NCBI GenBank assembly: GCA_009193035.1
Contig: SWDT01000006.1
Location: forward strand, 662,469 to 726,468
DNA from: Halicephalobus mephisto
Taxonomy: Eukaryota > Nematoda > Chromadorea > Rhabditida > Panagrolaimidae
DNA length: 64,000 nucleotides
Direction: 5' to 3'
Part shown: positions 11,138-21,999 of the stretch, one piece after another
How positions within the stretch are numbered: position 1 is the stretch's first letter
How the letters are laid out: each line of letters starts with the position of its first letter
Translations under genes and position numbers: made by a program
Notes under the pieces: model-generated
Told to the model about the DNA's origin: nothing
Seen by the model: only the letters and a program-made list of their open reading frames with translations
The model's database searches: none

Positions 11138-11913
11138 ATGGAAGATCCTGTAGAATCTGTAATCGACGATTTGGGAAATTTGATGATAAAAGTGAACAAT
11201 TTAAAAGGTAAGTTTTTTAAATTAAATAATAATTTTGAATTAAAATAATGATTTTTAAATTAAATAATGGTTTAAAATTATTTGTAATTTTTTAAATTAT
11301 TTGTAATTTTTTAAATTATCTTTGATTTTTTAAATTATTTGTAATTTTTTAAATTATCTTTGATTTTTTTAATTACCTTTAATTTTTTAAATTATCTGTA
11401 ATTTTCGAGCTAGTTGCGAAAATTTAATTAATTTAAAAAAAATGGTCAGAAAATTAGAGAAAAACGAAAAATCAAAATTCCCAGATCTCGCGGATTTCCT
11501 GGATCCAGAAAACTACTTGCATAAATTGGATTACATATCCCAAATGCACATCCACAAAAAAAACGAAATTTATGTTTAACATTTTCAATTTAAAAAACAT
11601 TTCTATTTTTATTTTGAAATTTTATTTTTAAAAAAATGTAAATTAAATTTTTTTAGGATTTTTGAACTTTTATTTCATTTTTTTTTAAATGTTATTTTTC
11701 TCTTTTTTAGGACTTTTAAAATTAAATATTATTTAGAATTTATTTTCAGCGAATGTGCTTCTGAAACTAGAAGACAAAACACGGTACATTTCGCAGCTCG
11801 AGAAGCAGCTGGCCCAGGCTATGCTCGAGCGGGATTCTCTCCTGGCCGAAAACGAGGCTCTCAAAAGGAAAATTTCCAAGATGGATTCTGTATGTACGAA
11901 CATAGTTGCCTAA
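11138..11913 (+). CDS. Small coiled-coil protein, 77 residues
   Basis: Model: exon 11138-11207 (donor GTAAGT), exon 11750-11913 (acceptor TTTTCAG). Joined in frame they give MEDPVESVIDDLGNLMIKVN and continue into a clear heptad-type helix (YISQLEKQLAQAMLERDSLL, AENEALKRKISK) that ends VCTNIVA-stop. An AATAAA lies at 11979-11984, about 66 bp after the stop. The product is a short, charged coiled coil, likely an oligomerising adaptor. I do not recognise an orthologue with confidence. Between the exons, an acceptor CCCAG at about 11483 opens a second small exon (DLADFLDPENYLHKLDYIS) in phase with exon 1, ending at a stop, so an alternative C-terminus is possible. An ATG-proximal acceptor upstream suggests trans-splicing or a leader intron. 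Confidence 0.55.
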
Positions 11914-11984
11914 TTTTCCTGGATTGTTATTTACGGGCTTGAGCGAAACCTAAATGCATTTAAAACGACTCAATTTTGAATAAA

Positions 11985-12354
11985 TATTTTGCATTTTTTA
12001 TTTTTGATAAATTTCAATTTTACAAAAGGTTTTTGGATTTTTAAAATCTCGTGAAAATTTCCGGTCTTGACAACGGGGATTCGATGGTGACGGATAATGT
12101 TTATCACCATATCAGCATCTATATACCAAGAAAACGAATTCATTAGAAAACTAACTAAAGTGCTTCCGGTAACGACGATAAAGTCCCACAACATCAACTA
12201 TACTCAACTCTTGAATCCTCTACTTTTTCAAAATCCCTTTCCAATATTGCTTTCTAAAAAAACCGTATTGAACAACCACTTTATACGTTGTTAAACATGC
12301 CTCAAAAACAACTGGGAACAAAAAATAACTTACAAACCCCAACAACTTGGTTAA
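11985..12354. other. Intergenic region, no feature seen
   Basis: Lies between the polyadenylation signal of the coiled-coil gene and the stop codon of the convergent mago gene. Short frames here have no support. Confidence 0.4.
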
Positions 12355-12860
12355 TTAGATAGGCTTGATCTTGAAATGGAGTCCGATCAAGGAGAAAACC
12401 AGGCACTTGAGATCTTGGACAAGGTAGTAAAATGATCTGAGGCCTTCTGCATCAGCACATTGGTTCACATCCACAAGACACCCTAGCTTGGAAGTCGCAA
12501 ATGACACATGTTCCCCATTCATCATGATCTCCAATTCTTGACGACCAATTCTATCCGGTTGAGGCCACTTCATGTCGTCTTCCTAAACAACCTCAATTAC
12601 ATGTTTGACCAAAAACAAAAACTCACTCTAATGATTTCAGAATCTTCCACGATTCTTTTAAATTCATCAATCACAATCTTATTCAAAAAGACTTCCTTCC
12701 TGATCAAAGTGTCATTCTTGTAGTTACTGTTGTTAGCATAACGAAGCTTTCCATTCGGTCTAATTTCAAACTCCAGAAACTCATGACCAAATTTACCCTT
12801 GTGACCAACATAGTAACGAAGGTAAAAATCGTTTTTGTCAGACTTGTCTCCTGAAGGCAT
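12355..12860 (-). CDS. mag-1: Mago nashi homologue, exon junction complex core
   Basis: Two exons: 12860-12627 and 12582-12355, joined at a GTGAGT donor after ...SEIIR and a TTTAG acceptor before [10 protein letters not shown]. The result is 153 residues, close to the usual 146-150. The sequence is nearly identical to animal Mago throughout: [51 protein letters not shown], and the invariant C-terminus [17 protein letters not shown]. Mago pairs with Y14/RBM8A on spliced mRNA in the nucleus and acts in mRNA localisation, decay and germline sex determination in worms. The start is directly preceded by TTTTTTTAG, so the mRNA is probably trans-spliced at the ATG. The HDAC gene ends 192 bp upstream on the same strand, so the pair could form an operon with mago downstream. 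Confidence 0.95.
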
Positions 12861-13052
12861 CTAAAAAAACACAATAAAACCACAAAACTACAGAAAATCA
12901 AATACAATCCGGTTATATAACCGCTTAAAAACTCTTAACAATTTCCCCGGTTGACTTTGATAACGACATCATACAATAGAAGATAACCAAAAAGTATAAA
13001 TAAATAATGAGAAATCAGATCATCAAGGAGTAACCATTACAGTAAGAGCCAT

Positions 13053-14642
13053 TCATTCCCCATTTGAACCTTCAACAAGCTCTCCCTCTTGTTCAGGCTT
13101 CGGTTTTTTTGCAGTTGTATCGTCTGACGGAGAAACTGGAGCTGCTCGCTTGTAACTCTGTTCATTCCTGACATCACCGCCTTCTTTCTCTCCATCATAA
13201 AATTCATTATCATGTTCAACAATTTTGTCGGAAATTTCATCTGGCATCCTGACATCTGGATTAGCATTATCCACAGCTGCCCCGTAGTCGATTCTGAGAG
13301 TTGGAGCTGGTTCATGCATTTGAACAGATGGAGCAAAATCGATTTGGTTCAGGTTATAGAACAGGGTATTCTTGACTTTCTCGAGATATTCAGGAGAATT
13401 ATGATTCGCCATATTCGATGGTGTAATATGCAACTTGAAATCTGGGCCATAATACTCAAAATAATCATTGTAAGGAAGTTCTAAACCAAAAACCGTTCAA
13501 AAGCTCAAATAGAAAAACAAACCATTATTGATCTCGACATCAAGAGCCACAGAAGTTTCATAGGTCCAGCAACGAGCAACGTTTCTGATTGTATATCCAC
13601 CACCTCCTAGCATGATCATTGGAATGTTAAACCGCTTCATGAATTCCACGCACTTCCCGTGGCCTTTGACAGTCAAATTAAAACATCCAAGTCTGTCGCC
13701 AGTTAATGAATCAGCTCCGCATTGAAGAACAATGACGTTCGGATCGAAGCTCTTGATGACTTGTCTCATAACCGGCTGGAAGATCTTCTCGTAGGTTTCA
13801 TCATCGATTCCATCACGAAGAGGGAAGTTCAGAGAGTAGTACTTGCCTCTCTCAATGCCGACATCTTTCAAGTCGCCAGTTCCAGGGAAATACTCTCCGT
13901 ATTTGTGGAACGAACAAGTCATCACGCGGTCTGTGGTGTAGAAGGCTTCCTCGACTCCGTCGCCGTGATGAATATCAATGTCGACATAGAGAACACGAGG
14001 GTAGACCTTCAAAAGCTCGAGAATAGCCAGGACAATATCGTTAGAATAACAGAAACCAGAAGCTTCGGATTTCTTGGCGTGATGAAGACCTCCCATCCAG
14101 TTGATTGCCAAATCAGAATGGCCTTCGTTGATCTTCTGGGCAGCAGCTGAAAACAGGAAAGTAGGCTTGTACAGGAGGCAGTCATGAAGACTTACCAATG
14201 GATCCTCCGCTAGAGATCTGGCAAAACTCATACAATCCATCAAAGACTGGACAGTCCTCCCCCACGTTGAATCTCTGCATTTGTCGAGAAAACTCATTGA
14301 TGTTATCTGGACGGATACTTTGAAGGAAAAGCATGTAGTCGTCACTGTGATACCGAGTCAGTTCGTCCATCTCGGCGGGACGCGGACGCTAAAGCCAAAT
14401 CCTCAAGTAAAACACCAAGATCCCACTCCGAAACTTACGAAAATTTCCATCTTCCTGTACAGGCCGTAATTCAGAAGCAGATTGTGAGTCATACGGATTC
14501 TGTGGGGCTTCATTGGATGTCCTTGGCCATAGTAGTAGTTCCCAACGTCTCCTAAATTCCCCTGTCAAATTCGGAAATCCTCGAAATCCTCACCATCATA
14601 ATAATAAGCAACACGACGTTTGTAGTGATTCTGGGTCGCCAT
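13053..14642 (-). CDS. hda-1: Class I histone deacetylase (HDAC1/2 type)
   Basis: Five exons on the minus strand: 14642-14594, 14551-14439, 14388-14196, 14146-13523, 13480-13053, giving 468 residues. All phases fit and intron 1 is only 42 nt. The catalytic features of zinc-dependent deacetylases are visible: [16 protein letters not shown] (paired His), [15 protein letters not shown] (zinc Asp and His), [11 protein letters not shown] (zinc Asp) and [19 protein letters not shown] (transition-state Tyr). The C-terminal 130 residues after the [19 protein letters not shown] block are acidic and end in a Lys-rich segment, as in HDAC1 tails. The enzyme removes acetyl groups from histone lysines in NuRD- and Sin3-type repressor complexes in the nucleus. 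An acceptor AATTTTAG lies 28 bp before the ATG. It is head-to-head with mfap-1 and shares a 317-bp intergenic region. Confidence 0.95.
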
Positions 14643-14959
14643 TGCTGATCCAAGAAGCGGATGAGATCCTAAAATTAACAAACTCAAAATAGAAAAAATC
14701 GCGCAAAAGCGGCGGGAAGACAATTGCCAAAGAAGAGAGAAACCAGACCGAGTGTTGGCAAGACGAACAGTTTTCTCAACACGCTCTCCCTCACTACGGT
14801 AAGAAATGGCCACATGTTTGTCCGTATTTCAAAATTCCCCCGGACGAACGTTTTTCGGAGATCCATTCGTTTCGCTTGTTGTAACTTTTTTCACGTGTTT
14901 TCCATATATCAAACTTGCTTCATCCGCATTTGTTTCTACTAATTCCTTGTTTTGGAGCT
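14643..14959. promoter_or_regulatory. Bidirectional promoter region between hda-1 and mfap-1
   Basis: 317 bp separate the two divergent start codons. The hda-1 side contains an acceptor at about 14669-14670, so some of this is transcribed leader. No specific factor site is assigned. The short overlapping frames here have no support as genes. Confidence 0.4.
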
Positions 14960-15961
14960 ATGGACAGAAGGATACATTATTCCGGAGAGATTCCTTACGA
15001 ACCTGAGAGTGACGAAAGCGAAGAATCCGATGTTGAAGAACGCGAGAAAAGAAGACAACTCCTCCGCGAAAGATCCAAGAAAAACGAGGAGGAAGAACTA
15101 TTGGCAAAGGAGGAGGATTCTGAAGAAGGTAGTGAGTCAGAAGAGGAATCCAGTGAAGAGGAATCTGAGGAAGAAGTGAAACTCAAGCCGGTCTTCGTCA
15201 GCAAGAAGGAAAGAGTTACTCTTGTCGACGTCGAGAAGGAACAGAAAGAACTTGACAAATTGAAGATCGAAGAGGAAAAACGAAAAGAGGAAAGGAAACA
15301 GCAGACACTCCACATGATCGAGGAGATGCGGAGGAAGGAGGAGGAGGCCGAGCGAAGGAAGAGAGAAGATGCCGTTGACTTGAAGGCCATTGACACCGAC
15401 GATGAGAACGACGGAATCGCCTACGAAGCCTGGAAAATCCGTGAAATGACCAGATTAAAGAGGAATAGAGAAGAGCGGCTAGCGCGGGAAAAGGAACTCG
15501 CCGAAATCGAGGAAATACGCAACATGACAGAGGAGGAACGGGAGAAGTACAGGGCTGCGAATCCTAAAGTCATCACGAACAAGGTTTGTTCATTTATATT
15601 ATTCAGCATTCCATTTAACTGTTTTCAGCAAAATAAAGGCAAGTACAACTTCCTCCAAAAGTACTACCATCGTGGTGCTTTCTTCCTGGACGCAGAAGAT
15701 GAGATTTTCAAGAGAAATTACGCCGAAGCCACTGGTGACGATGTGGTTGATAAAACTGTCCTGCCGAAGATCATGCAGGTCAAAGACTTTGGCAAGTCCT
15801 CCAGGTCGAAATGGACTCACTTGACTGCGGAAGATACGACGGACCACCAAGGTGTCTGGGCCAGTCAAAACCCTCTCAATCAGAAGTTTGTTCAAAAACA
15901 AGCGGCAGGCATGAGAAATGTATTTGAAAAGCCTGCGTTGAAGAAGAGGAAAGTCGAATAA
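14960..15961 (+). CDS. mfap-1: MFAP1-type spliceosomal protein
   Basis: Two exons, 14960-15583 and 15629-15961 (donor GTTTGT, acceptor TTTTCAG), give 318 residues. The N-terminal half is Glu/Ser-rich ([36 protein letters not shown]) and then highly helical and charged. The C-terminal half carries the conserved MFAP1 block: [53 protein letters not shown] and EDTT, ending LKKRKVE, a likely nuclear signal. The protein is a subunit of the activated spliceosome (B complex), despite its historic extracellular-matrix name. The start is the first ATG after hda-1 and precedes the acidic region. sod-2 begins 160 bp downstream with its own acceptor, so the two may be co-transcribed. Confidence 0.93.
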   Translation: MDRRIHYSGEIPYEPESDESEESDVEEREKRRQLLRERSKKNEEEELLAKEEDSEEGSESEEESSEEESEEEVKLKPVFVSKKERVTLVDVEKEQKELDKLKIEEEKRKEERKQQTLHMIEEMRRKEEEAERRKREDAVDLKAIDTDDENDGIAYEAWKIREMTRLKRNREERLAREKELAEIEEIRNMTEEEREKYRAANPKVITNKVCSFILFSIPFNCFQQNKGKYNFLQKYYHRGAFFLDAEDEIFKRNYAEATGDDVVDKTVLPKIMQVKDFGKSSRSKWTHLTAEDTTDHQGVWASQNPLNQKFVQKQAAGMRNVFEKPALKKRKVE

Positions 15962-16121
15962 CGGGTCATTGATCTTTCTTATTTTTGTTTACATGTATAA
16001 AAGAATTTCTTCAGCCTCAAGTTTGTTTCTCTCCCGTTGCATTCGGGCAATGTTATTTTCGAGTTTTGAATGTCTTCATTTTTTGGAATTTCAGGTTATC
16101 TGATTGTGACCTGTCGAAACG

Positions 16122-16826
16122 ATGATTGGGAAGAGCTCTCGTTGCTTGGCCCCGTTGATCAATTCTCAAATTGGTGGAAAACGTTTTAAGCATGTCTTGC
16201 CTGATTTGCCATATGACTACAATGCTCTCGAACCTGTCATTTCTGCGGAAATCATGCAGCTTCATCATCAGAAGCATCACGCTACGTACGTCAACAACTT
16301 GAATGTTGCTGAAGAGAAGATTCAAGAAGCTATTTCCAAAGGTAAAGGAAATGTTTTCAATCATTGACTGGATGTTGTGATTTTAGGCGATATTCGTACT
16401 GCTATTCAACTTCAAGGAGCTCTCAAATTTAATGGTGGTGGACATATTAACCACAGTATCTTCTGGACGAACCTCTCCAAGGACGGAGGAGAACCGACGG
16501 GAGATCTCCTCAATCAGATCAAACAAGATTTCGGATCTGTTGAGAACCTCCAGAAGCAGTTGAGTGCCATCACTGTTGCTGTCCAGGGATCTGGATGGGG
16601 ATGGCTTGGCTACTGCAAGAACCGTAAGAGGCTCCAAATCGCCACTTGCCCGAATCAAGACCCTCTTGAACCGACTACTGGCCTCGTTCCTCTCTTTGGC
16701 ATTGATGTCTGGGAACATGCCTACTACCTTCAGTACAAGAACGTTCGTCCTGATTACGTCAATGCTATCTGGAAGATCGCCAACTGGAAGAACATTGACG
16801 AACGCTTCCAGCACGCTCGTCAGTGA
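16122..16826 (+). CDS. sod-2: Mitochondrial Mn superoxide dismutase
   Basis: Two exons, 16122-16341 and 16387-16826, with a 45-nt intron, encode 219 residues. An N-terminal basic presequence ([20 protein letters not shown]) targets mitochondria; the mature part begins near [18 protein letters not shown]. Metal ligands of the Fe/Mn-SOD fold are present: His in [17 protein letters not shown], His in [11 protein letters not shown], and Asp and His in [23 protein letters not shown] and NWKNIDERF are standard. It converts superoxide to hydrogen peroxide and oxygen in the matrix. A TTTCAG acceptor at 16092-16094 lies only 133 nt after the mfap-1 stop, and the next gene starts 197 nt after this stop, consistent with an operon. 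Confidence 0.96.
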
Positions 16827-17023
16827 ATCTAGTTGTTTCCAAAATTGTAGTTTTACGAATTCTGTATATTTATTCCTAGGAAATTACCGTTTTCCTTCTC
16901 GGATTTGCTGGTATTTTTGCTTTTTGTTTGAATAAGTTTAGGATTTGAAGTTCCGGAAGTTAAGGTGTTCAATTCGCCTACTATTTTTTAATGTTTTTCG
17001 TTTTATGTATTTCGTTGTTTTAG

Positions 17024-17290
17024 ATGTCTTTGCTGAACAGGGTTTTTACACCTTTTGGACCGTTTCAACTGGCAGTGAGGTATAATTGCCCCTGGCACAG
17101 AAGTAACTGGAGACCTTGTTATTTCCCTTTTTCGTTGAGGGACAAACTGCGATACAGGACTGTTGAGGCTTACTCGAAGTACCCTGGAGGAAGAGAACTG
17201 ATTATGAGAAGGGTCCTTAGAGAAGATCACTTTCTAGGATGGCAATACCCGACAAAACCTAAGCAGAGGAAGTTATCATTCCCACTTTAG
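17024..17290 (+). CDS. Small basic protein, 88 residues, unidentified
   Basis: A single-exon frame begins at ATG 17024 immediately behind GTTGTTTTAG, an acceptor-like site typical for trans-splicing. The protein is rich in Arg, Tyr and Trp (NCPWHRSNWRPCYFPFSLRD, YRTVEAYSKYPGGRELIMRR) and has no obvious signal peptide or membrane segment. Position 197 nt after sod-2 on the same strand and the short acceptor-to-ATG distance suggest a downstream operon gene. Basic composition and a mitochondrial neighbour make a mitochondrial ribosomal or respiratory-complex accessory protein possible, but this is inference only; I do not recognise the family. Confidence 0.6.
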   Translation: MSLLNRVFTPFGPFQLAVRYNCPWHRSNWRPCYFPFSLRDKLRYRTVEAYSKYPGGRELIMRRVLREDHFLGWQYPTKPKQRKLSFPL

Positions 17291-17339
17291 ACACGGTTAG
17301 ACTTTAGTGAAAAAAATAAAAAATCAAAATGAATTTCAA

Positions 17340-19032
17340 TCACTCGTCATCTTTCAACAATACAGTTTCAATTTTCTTTTTAGATTTGCTTGCCATAACC
17401 ATTGTCGGCTTGGAACTCACCGGAGAACCATCCCGTTTTGCATTGACTGGAGCAAAGAACTTGAGCAACGATGGAGTTCCTTGAGTTGCTGCTGATTTAG
17501 GAGTGGATTGTTTACCAGGAGGGTTCTTCTTAGGAGTAGTTTCTTCTTCTGATTCCTTCTTTGATTTTTTCTTTTTTGGTTCTTCTGAGTTTTCAGTTCC
17601 TTCTTTTGGTGTTTTCGGATTTTTCGTCTTCTTCAAAACCGGGGAATCTCGTCCACTAATGTCTTCAGGAATAGGCGTAGTTTCGCCTATTTTCTTCACA
17701 GGGAGAACGATGAAGGTGTTGTAGCCTTCCATGGAACTGACTACCATGGATTTTCCATCAGGGGTCCAGCACAGAGAGGTCAGGTTATCGTAATGTAAGT
17801 TGTCGACGTACATGAAAGGTGTTCGGGTTTGAGAATCATGGAGAATCACTGTATCTACTGTCATGACAGCGAAGATCACTCGGTAAGGAAGACCAAGGAA
17901 GTTTTCTTCCATGTCTTTCCGGAGGGAATAGAGCACAGGACTGGACCGGGCGAGAATCGTGGCCTTTGTCGAAGGAATCAGGACGTGGGGACGGCATTTG
18001 TCCAGATCGCTTCTTCTGAAGACATAAGTGCCGTAAACGTTGTGACCCGGAAGTTCCAGATGAGCAGCTGGAGATTTACGAAATTAATCGGGAATTACCC
18101 AAGGGACTTACTCGGAACGAAAAGTAGAGATCCACAAGGGGAAAAATCGACCGTCCTGGCAAAACAAGCAAGTTGAAAATCGTGAAAGAGCTTGTACGGT
18201 AGTTCTGGGTTAGTCTGGATTCCGTTGACGGAGACATTGAGTTTCTCGACGGCGAAGGCACTTCGTAACTTGTAGCTCTTCTTCGTGTCCAAGACATCCA
18301 GTCTTCTGTCTGTGGAGAACGAGATCAAGTACTTTCCTCGAGGGTCCCAAGCAAGACCAACGGGGAAATGCCGGAAATTCCGAAGGGACCAAAGCACTTT
18401 GCCTAAAATCCAATCGATAGTTACGGAAGGGAGTTATATCAAACCGTTAACAATGTCCTGCACAACGATAGAATCGTCGTTGCTTGCCGAGGCTAGAAAT
18501 TGGCTACACGAACTCCATGCTAAGCAAGTCACATCACTAGCATGTCGGAGACTCCCTTTCCTGTATTGCTTCCAGTTTTCCTTGTTCGGCGGCAATTCCA
18601 AGTCGGCAGCAGGCTCAGGCAAGGGGGTTTCGTCGCAGTGAAACCACGTAATCAGTCCTCCGTAAGCGTCTCCAGAAGCCAGATACTGGCCTAAAAGGTG
18701 TGTTTCGTGTAAAGTCCATATATAAACGACGAAACAAGAGCAAATTCGGACTCACCGTTCGGAGAGAACTTGCAGCAATTCACGGCCCCTTGATGGCCGT
18801 CCAAATTCGCGATGAATTCCACTTTCAGGGGCTTCTGGGGGTGGATTTCGTAGCAGTACTCCCAGATCCGGACCTCTCCACTAACTCCAACAGTAGCCAG
18901 TTTGTAGTATCTTTCACAGTTGTATTCGACCTCACGGACCCGGGTCGCCGGATGAGGCGTCTGTTGGATGTCGAGACAAGTGATGGCTTTCCTGTCGTCG
19001 AACCAGTAGATCTCTGGCATGTAAAGATACAT
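17340..19032 (-). CDS. chaf-2: Chromatin assembly factor 1, p60 subunit (CHAF1B), WD40 protein
   Basis: Four exons: 19032-18756, 18690-18445, 18402-18112 and 18067-17340, all in phase, encode 513 residues (human CHAF1B is 559). WD-type repeats cover the first 380 residues: MYLYMPEIYWFDDRKAITCL, GVSGEVRIWEYC, GHQGAVNCCKFSPNG, DVTCLAWSSCSQFLASASND and LAWDPRGKYLISFSTDRRLD. The CAF-1 block GHNVYGTYVFRRSDLDKC and YDNLTSLCWTPDGKSMVVSS is clear. The last 150 residues are disordered and Lys/Glu/Ser-rich, with a PIP-like TPSLLKFFAP near the end. CAF-1 deposits newly made H3-H4 onto replicating DNA in the nucleus. A second ATG lies four codons in. The start faces CERT; two E2F-like sites lie about 100-140 bp upstream, fitting an S-phase gene. 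The symbol follows C. elegans usage from memory. Confidence 0.92.
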
Positions 19033-19133
19033 CGTTGGAGTGCTTCTGGAAATAATATATAAAGGAATTCAATAAAGAGAAGAGAAAAAAGTTACAGAGT
19101 AATCTACGGGGTAAGTGGAATTTTGCGACTATG

Positions 19134-19171
19134 TTTTGGCGCCATTCCGAAAATGCGCCCAGGTTTCCCGC
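19134..19171. promoter_or_regulatory. Two E2F-like sites upstream of the CAF-1 p60 gene
   Basis: TTTTGGCGCC at 19134-19143 and TTTCCCGC at 19164-19171 match E2F/DP consensus forms (TTTSSCGC) and lie 102-139 bp before the minus-strand start codon. Confidence 0.45.
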
Positions 19172-19530
19172 TAGGACAGCAATTCGGGCTAAATTCATAC
19201 CAGTTTTCTTCCGTGTTCTTGGCCCGGTTATATTGATTCAGGTCCTTTTTTCCTTTCTGCGCCTTGTGATTTTTGCAAGTCGTGCAAATAACGGGAATTC
19301 CAGGAGCTTCTTCTGTAATCCAACTTCTGGTAAGTTTATTTCCTGTTTCTTTTCATATATGGGAATTACTAAATATATTCAGCAAAAAAGCTGTAGTTGC
19401 TAGCCTTGTTTTTTTTCAAACCGACAAATTTGGCCGAGTTCTGGTTGTGCAGCTGCAGAAGACAAAACTGTCGTCGTCACCAAGTCCTCCGAAACCGTCC
19501 AATCTTGCCCTAAGTGAAGGATTTCCTCGA

Positions 19531-21998
19531 ATGAATGAGATTTCTTTGAACGGAAACGTGTTCAAGTACACCAATTTCCTCTATGGATACCAGGAAAGAT
19601 TCTTCAAAATCGAAAATGGGAATATTTTTTATTACCTAACCAAAGAAAGCGTCAAGGACGGATGCAGGAAGTACCGTCAATTGGTCAATTTTGCTATCGA
19701 AGTAAGCTTTAGTACTTTTTAGAGATTTTAATATATGAACTTCAAATTTGATACATGAATTTCAACATTCATATATCAGATTTAATTTTCGATATATGAA
19801 CTTCAAATTTGATACATGAATTTCAACATTCATATATCAGATTTAATTTTCGATATATAAACTTTAATTTTGACACATGAATTTCAACATTCATATATCA
19901 TATTTAATTTCTGATATATAAACTTTAATTTCTAATATATTAATTTTGTTTTTAGCATATGAGTTTAATTTCTGATATATGAATTTCACTTTTAGATGGA
20001 TGAAAGCGATTCTCGTCGATTTGATATTGTTTTCCCCGATGAAAGATGGTGTTTAAGGTTCAAAAACGAAGACGAGATGATTGTTTGGAAGAACGCACTC
20101 AGAGCTTTTTTAGTGAGTTTATTTTTCATTTAATTGTTTAAATATTTCTTCAGCCTATGCCGGTTTCGCCAGTTCCTAACAGAGCGCATTCGATTGATAT
20201 GCACAAACTCGCCATAATGTCTCAGAATATGGATGCTCAATACGAATTCATCGCGGATTTCCTCGACAAATTCCTCGGGTCTCAAACTGAGCCCTTTGAT
20301 CTGACGACTATCGAACAAACAATCGACCGATGTCGTCAGTTGGAGCACAATCTGAAGCAGATCCGGGCTATGCTGAGATTGCAACAAGTGAAGGAAAGCA
20401 TCATGAGCGAGGACGAATGGCACGATGCTGACGACGGGGATATTCAGCTGGACAAAGAAATGATCAATGAAATACAAAAGGTTTCGGTTTTTGCGTTTTC
20501 GATAATATTTACACAATTTTAGGATCTGAAAACAGCTCAAGCCGAGGAATCCAAAAAACAAGAAGCTTTGGAGTCCTTAGATCCTGTGCCTAGTCCGCTT
20601 TATAAGAAAATCCTGGCGTTGACGGCGGATCAAGTTAAGTATGCAAAATCCGGAGTTGATGAAGGCATTTGGGAGCTGTTTTGTGAAGACGGAGTGATGA
20701 AGATGTACAAACGGGAAATGGAAAGCGAAGACGGTCTCATGGTAGATCCTCTCAAAGCAGTTCACACAGTCAAGGTGAGTCAATATTCACTTCTTATTTT
20801 CCATTGAGTAAGCAAGCAACCCGTCCTCAGGGGATTGAATCCTAGTTAGGTTTTTTCGGATATCGGTCAACATAGTCATATAGTCACTACTGTACAGGAG
20901 TGGACAAAGGCCTATTTCTATACAACTCTAATTCAGAAATTTCTAGGTTTATCTAGACTGAACGGAGTTCCAAAAAGTATCTACGAAATAATCACTTTGT
21001 AGAACCAAATTTGACGCATAGGCTGTTCAGTTTCTAAAAATTCCCGTCGAAACAATTTTGTAAAAAGTTCATATATGATTTTACAAATGATTGCAGAATT
21101 TTGTAAGATTGTGAAATCACTATTGTACAAAACTGAAATTACCACATGTCGCTTTAATATTTAATAATTTCCAAAATTTCGTCCTAAGATAATTTTGAGG
21201 AACTTTTATGACTTTTATAATATTATGATTAATTATCCTTTTAGGGTGTCTCAGCTAAAGAATATATTGATTGTTTTTTCAAAGCGGAATATAAGCCAGA
21301 ATGGGATGGTGAGTTCAGACTCGTTTATTAATGTTCAATGGTTGTTAAGGCTGAGTTCATTTGTTCTTTGACCAGCATAATTTTAGATACTCTTATGAAA
21401 ATTACGGTAGTTGAGAAGATTGATGATGATACAATGGTTCTACATCAATTGCATAAGAAAGTTTGGCCAGCAGCTCAAAGAGAATCTCTTTTTTGGACCC
21501 ATTTTGAAGATGTCAGTAATCAAAAAGACGACGATGCTCTTGATGCATATGTGGTTTGTAATCATAATGTTGACAGAGATGATGTTCCAGTAAGTTTTTT
21601 TGGAATTTATAATTTTTTTGAATTTTTTAAAGTAACTTAATTATTTATTCAAAAAAATTTAAAACTAAAAATCAGTCTTTTTACAGATTTTTGTTTGTTT
21701 CCTCGTGCATAATTTTGCCCGTTTTCAGTTGACAGACCCTTCCTGTGTTCGTGTCGGACTGACGATCGCAATGTTGTGTCAAACAATAGTCAACCAAAGT
21801 GCTAGAAGTAAATCTAAAAGTGAATTGGTCAGAGATGATATTCAATGTAGAATTTATTATGTTGCTCAAGTTCATCCAGGAGGTTGGGTTCCGACAGCAG
21901 CTCTTCGTCAGGTGTATAAACGAGAGTATCCGAAATTTTTAAGAACTTTTACGAGCTATGTTTTGAAAAAAATTCAAAGAAAAGAATTAATATTTTAA
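19531..21998 (+). CDS. cert-1: Ceramide transfer protein (CERT/GPBP): PH plus START domains
   Basis: Seven exons: 19531-19701, 19996-20112, 20154-20480, 20523-20774, 21245-21308, 21387-21589, 21729-21998, giving 467 residues. A PH domain occupies about residues 8-97 (VFKYTNFLYGYQERFFKIEN, RRFDIVFPDERWCLRFKNED). A coiled middle region follows, then a START domain from about 225 to the end (YKREMESEDGLMVDPLKAVH, EYIDCFFKAEYKPEWD, VHPGGWVPTAALRQVYKREY). CERT moves ceramide from ER to Golgi for sphingomyelin synthesis: PH binds Golgi PI4P, START holds ceramide, and an FFAT motif binds ER VAP. The only FFAT candidate here is EDEWHDADDG at about residue 183, which lacks the usual Phe/Tyr pair. The ATG at 19531 is the first in frame after a leader exon beginning at the TATTCAG acceptor (about 19383). 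Confidence 0.94.
19732..19915. repeat. 61-bp tandem repeat inside CERT intron 1
   Basis: Two almost perfect copies and one degenerate copy contain TATATGAACTTCAAATTTG and AACATTCATATATCAG. Each unit includes a TTCATATAT motif that recurs in other introns of the window. Confidence 0.8.
20815..21240. repeat. Dispersed intronic repeat in CERT intron 4
   Basis: This 470-bp intron is long for the gene. It contains AAATTCCCGTCGAAACAATT and TGAAATCAC modules that recur, diverged, in the protease intron at 23100-23540 (AAATTCCTGTCGAGACAATT) and at 51.9-52.3 kb (TTACGAAATCAC). Element boundaries are unclear. Confidence 0.4.
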
Positions 21999-21999
21999 C

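Noticed and set aside
13722..14150. Plus-strand frame over HDAC
   Set aside because: Shadow of the HDAC catalytic exon.
18092..18101. Second SL1-like word (TTACCCAAG)
   Set aside because: Only nine bases match and it lies at a CAF-1 p60 intron edge; expected by chance.
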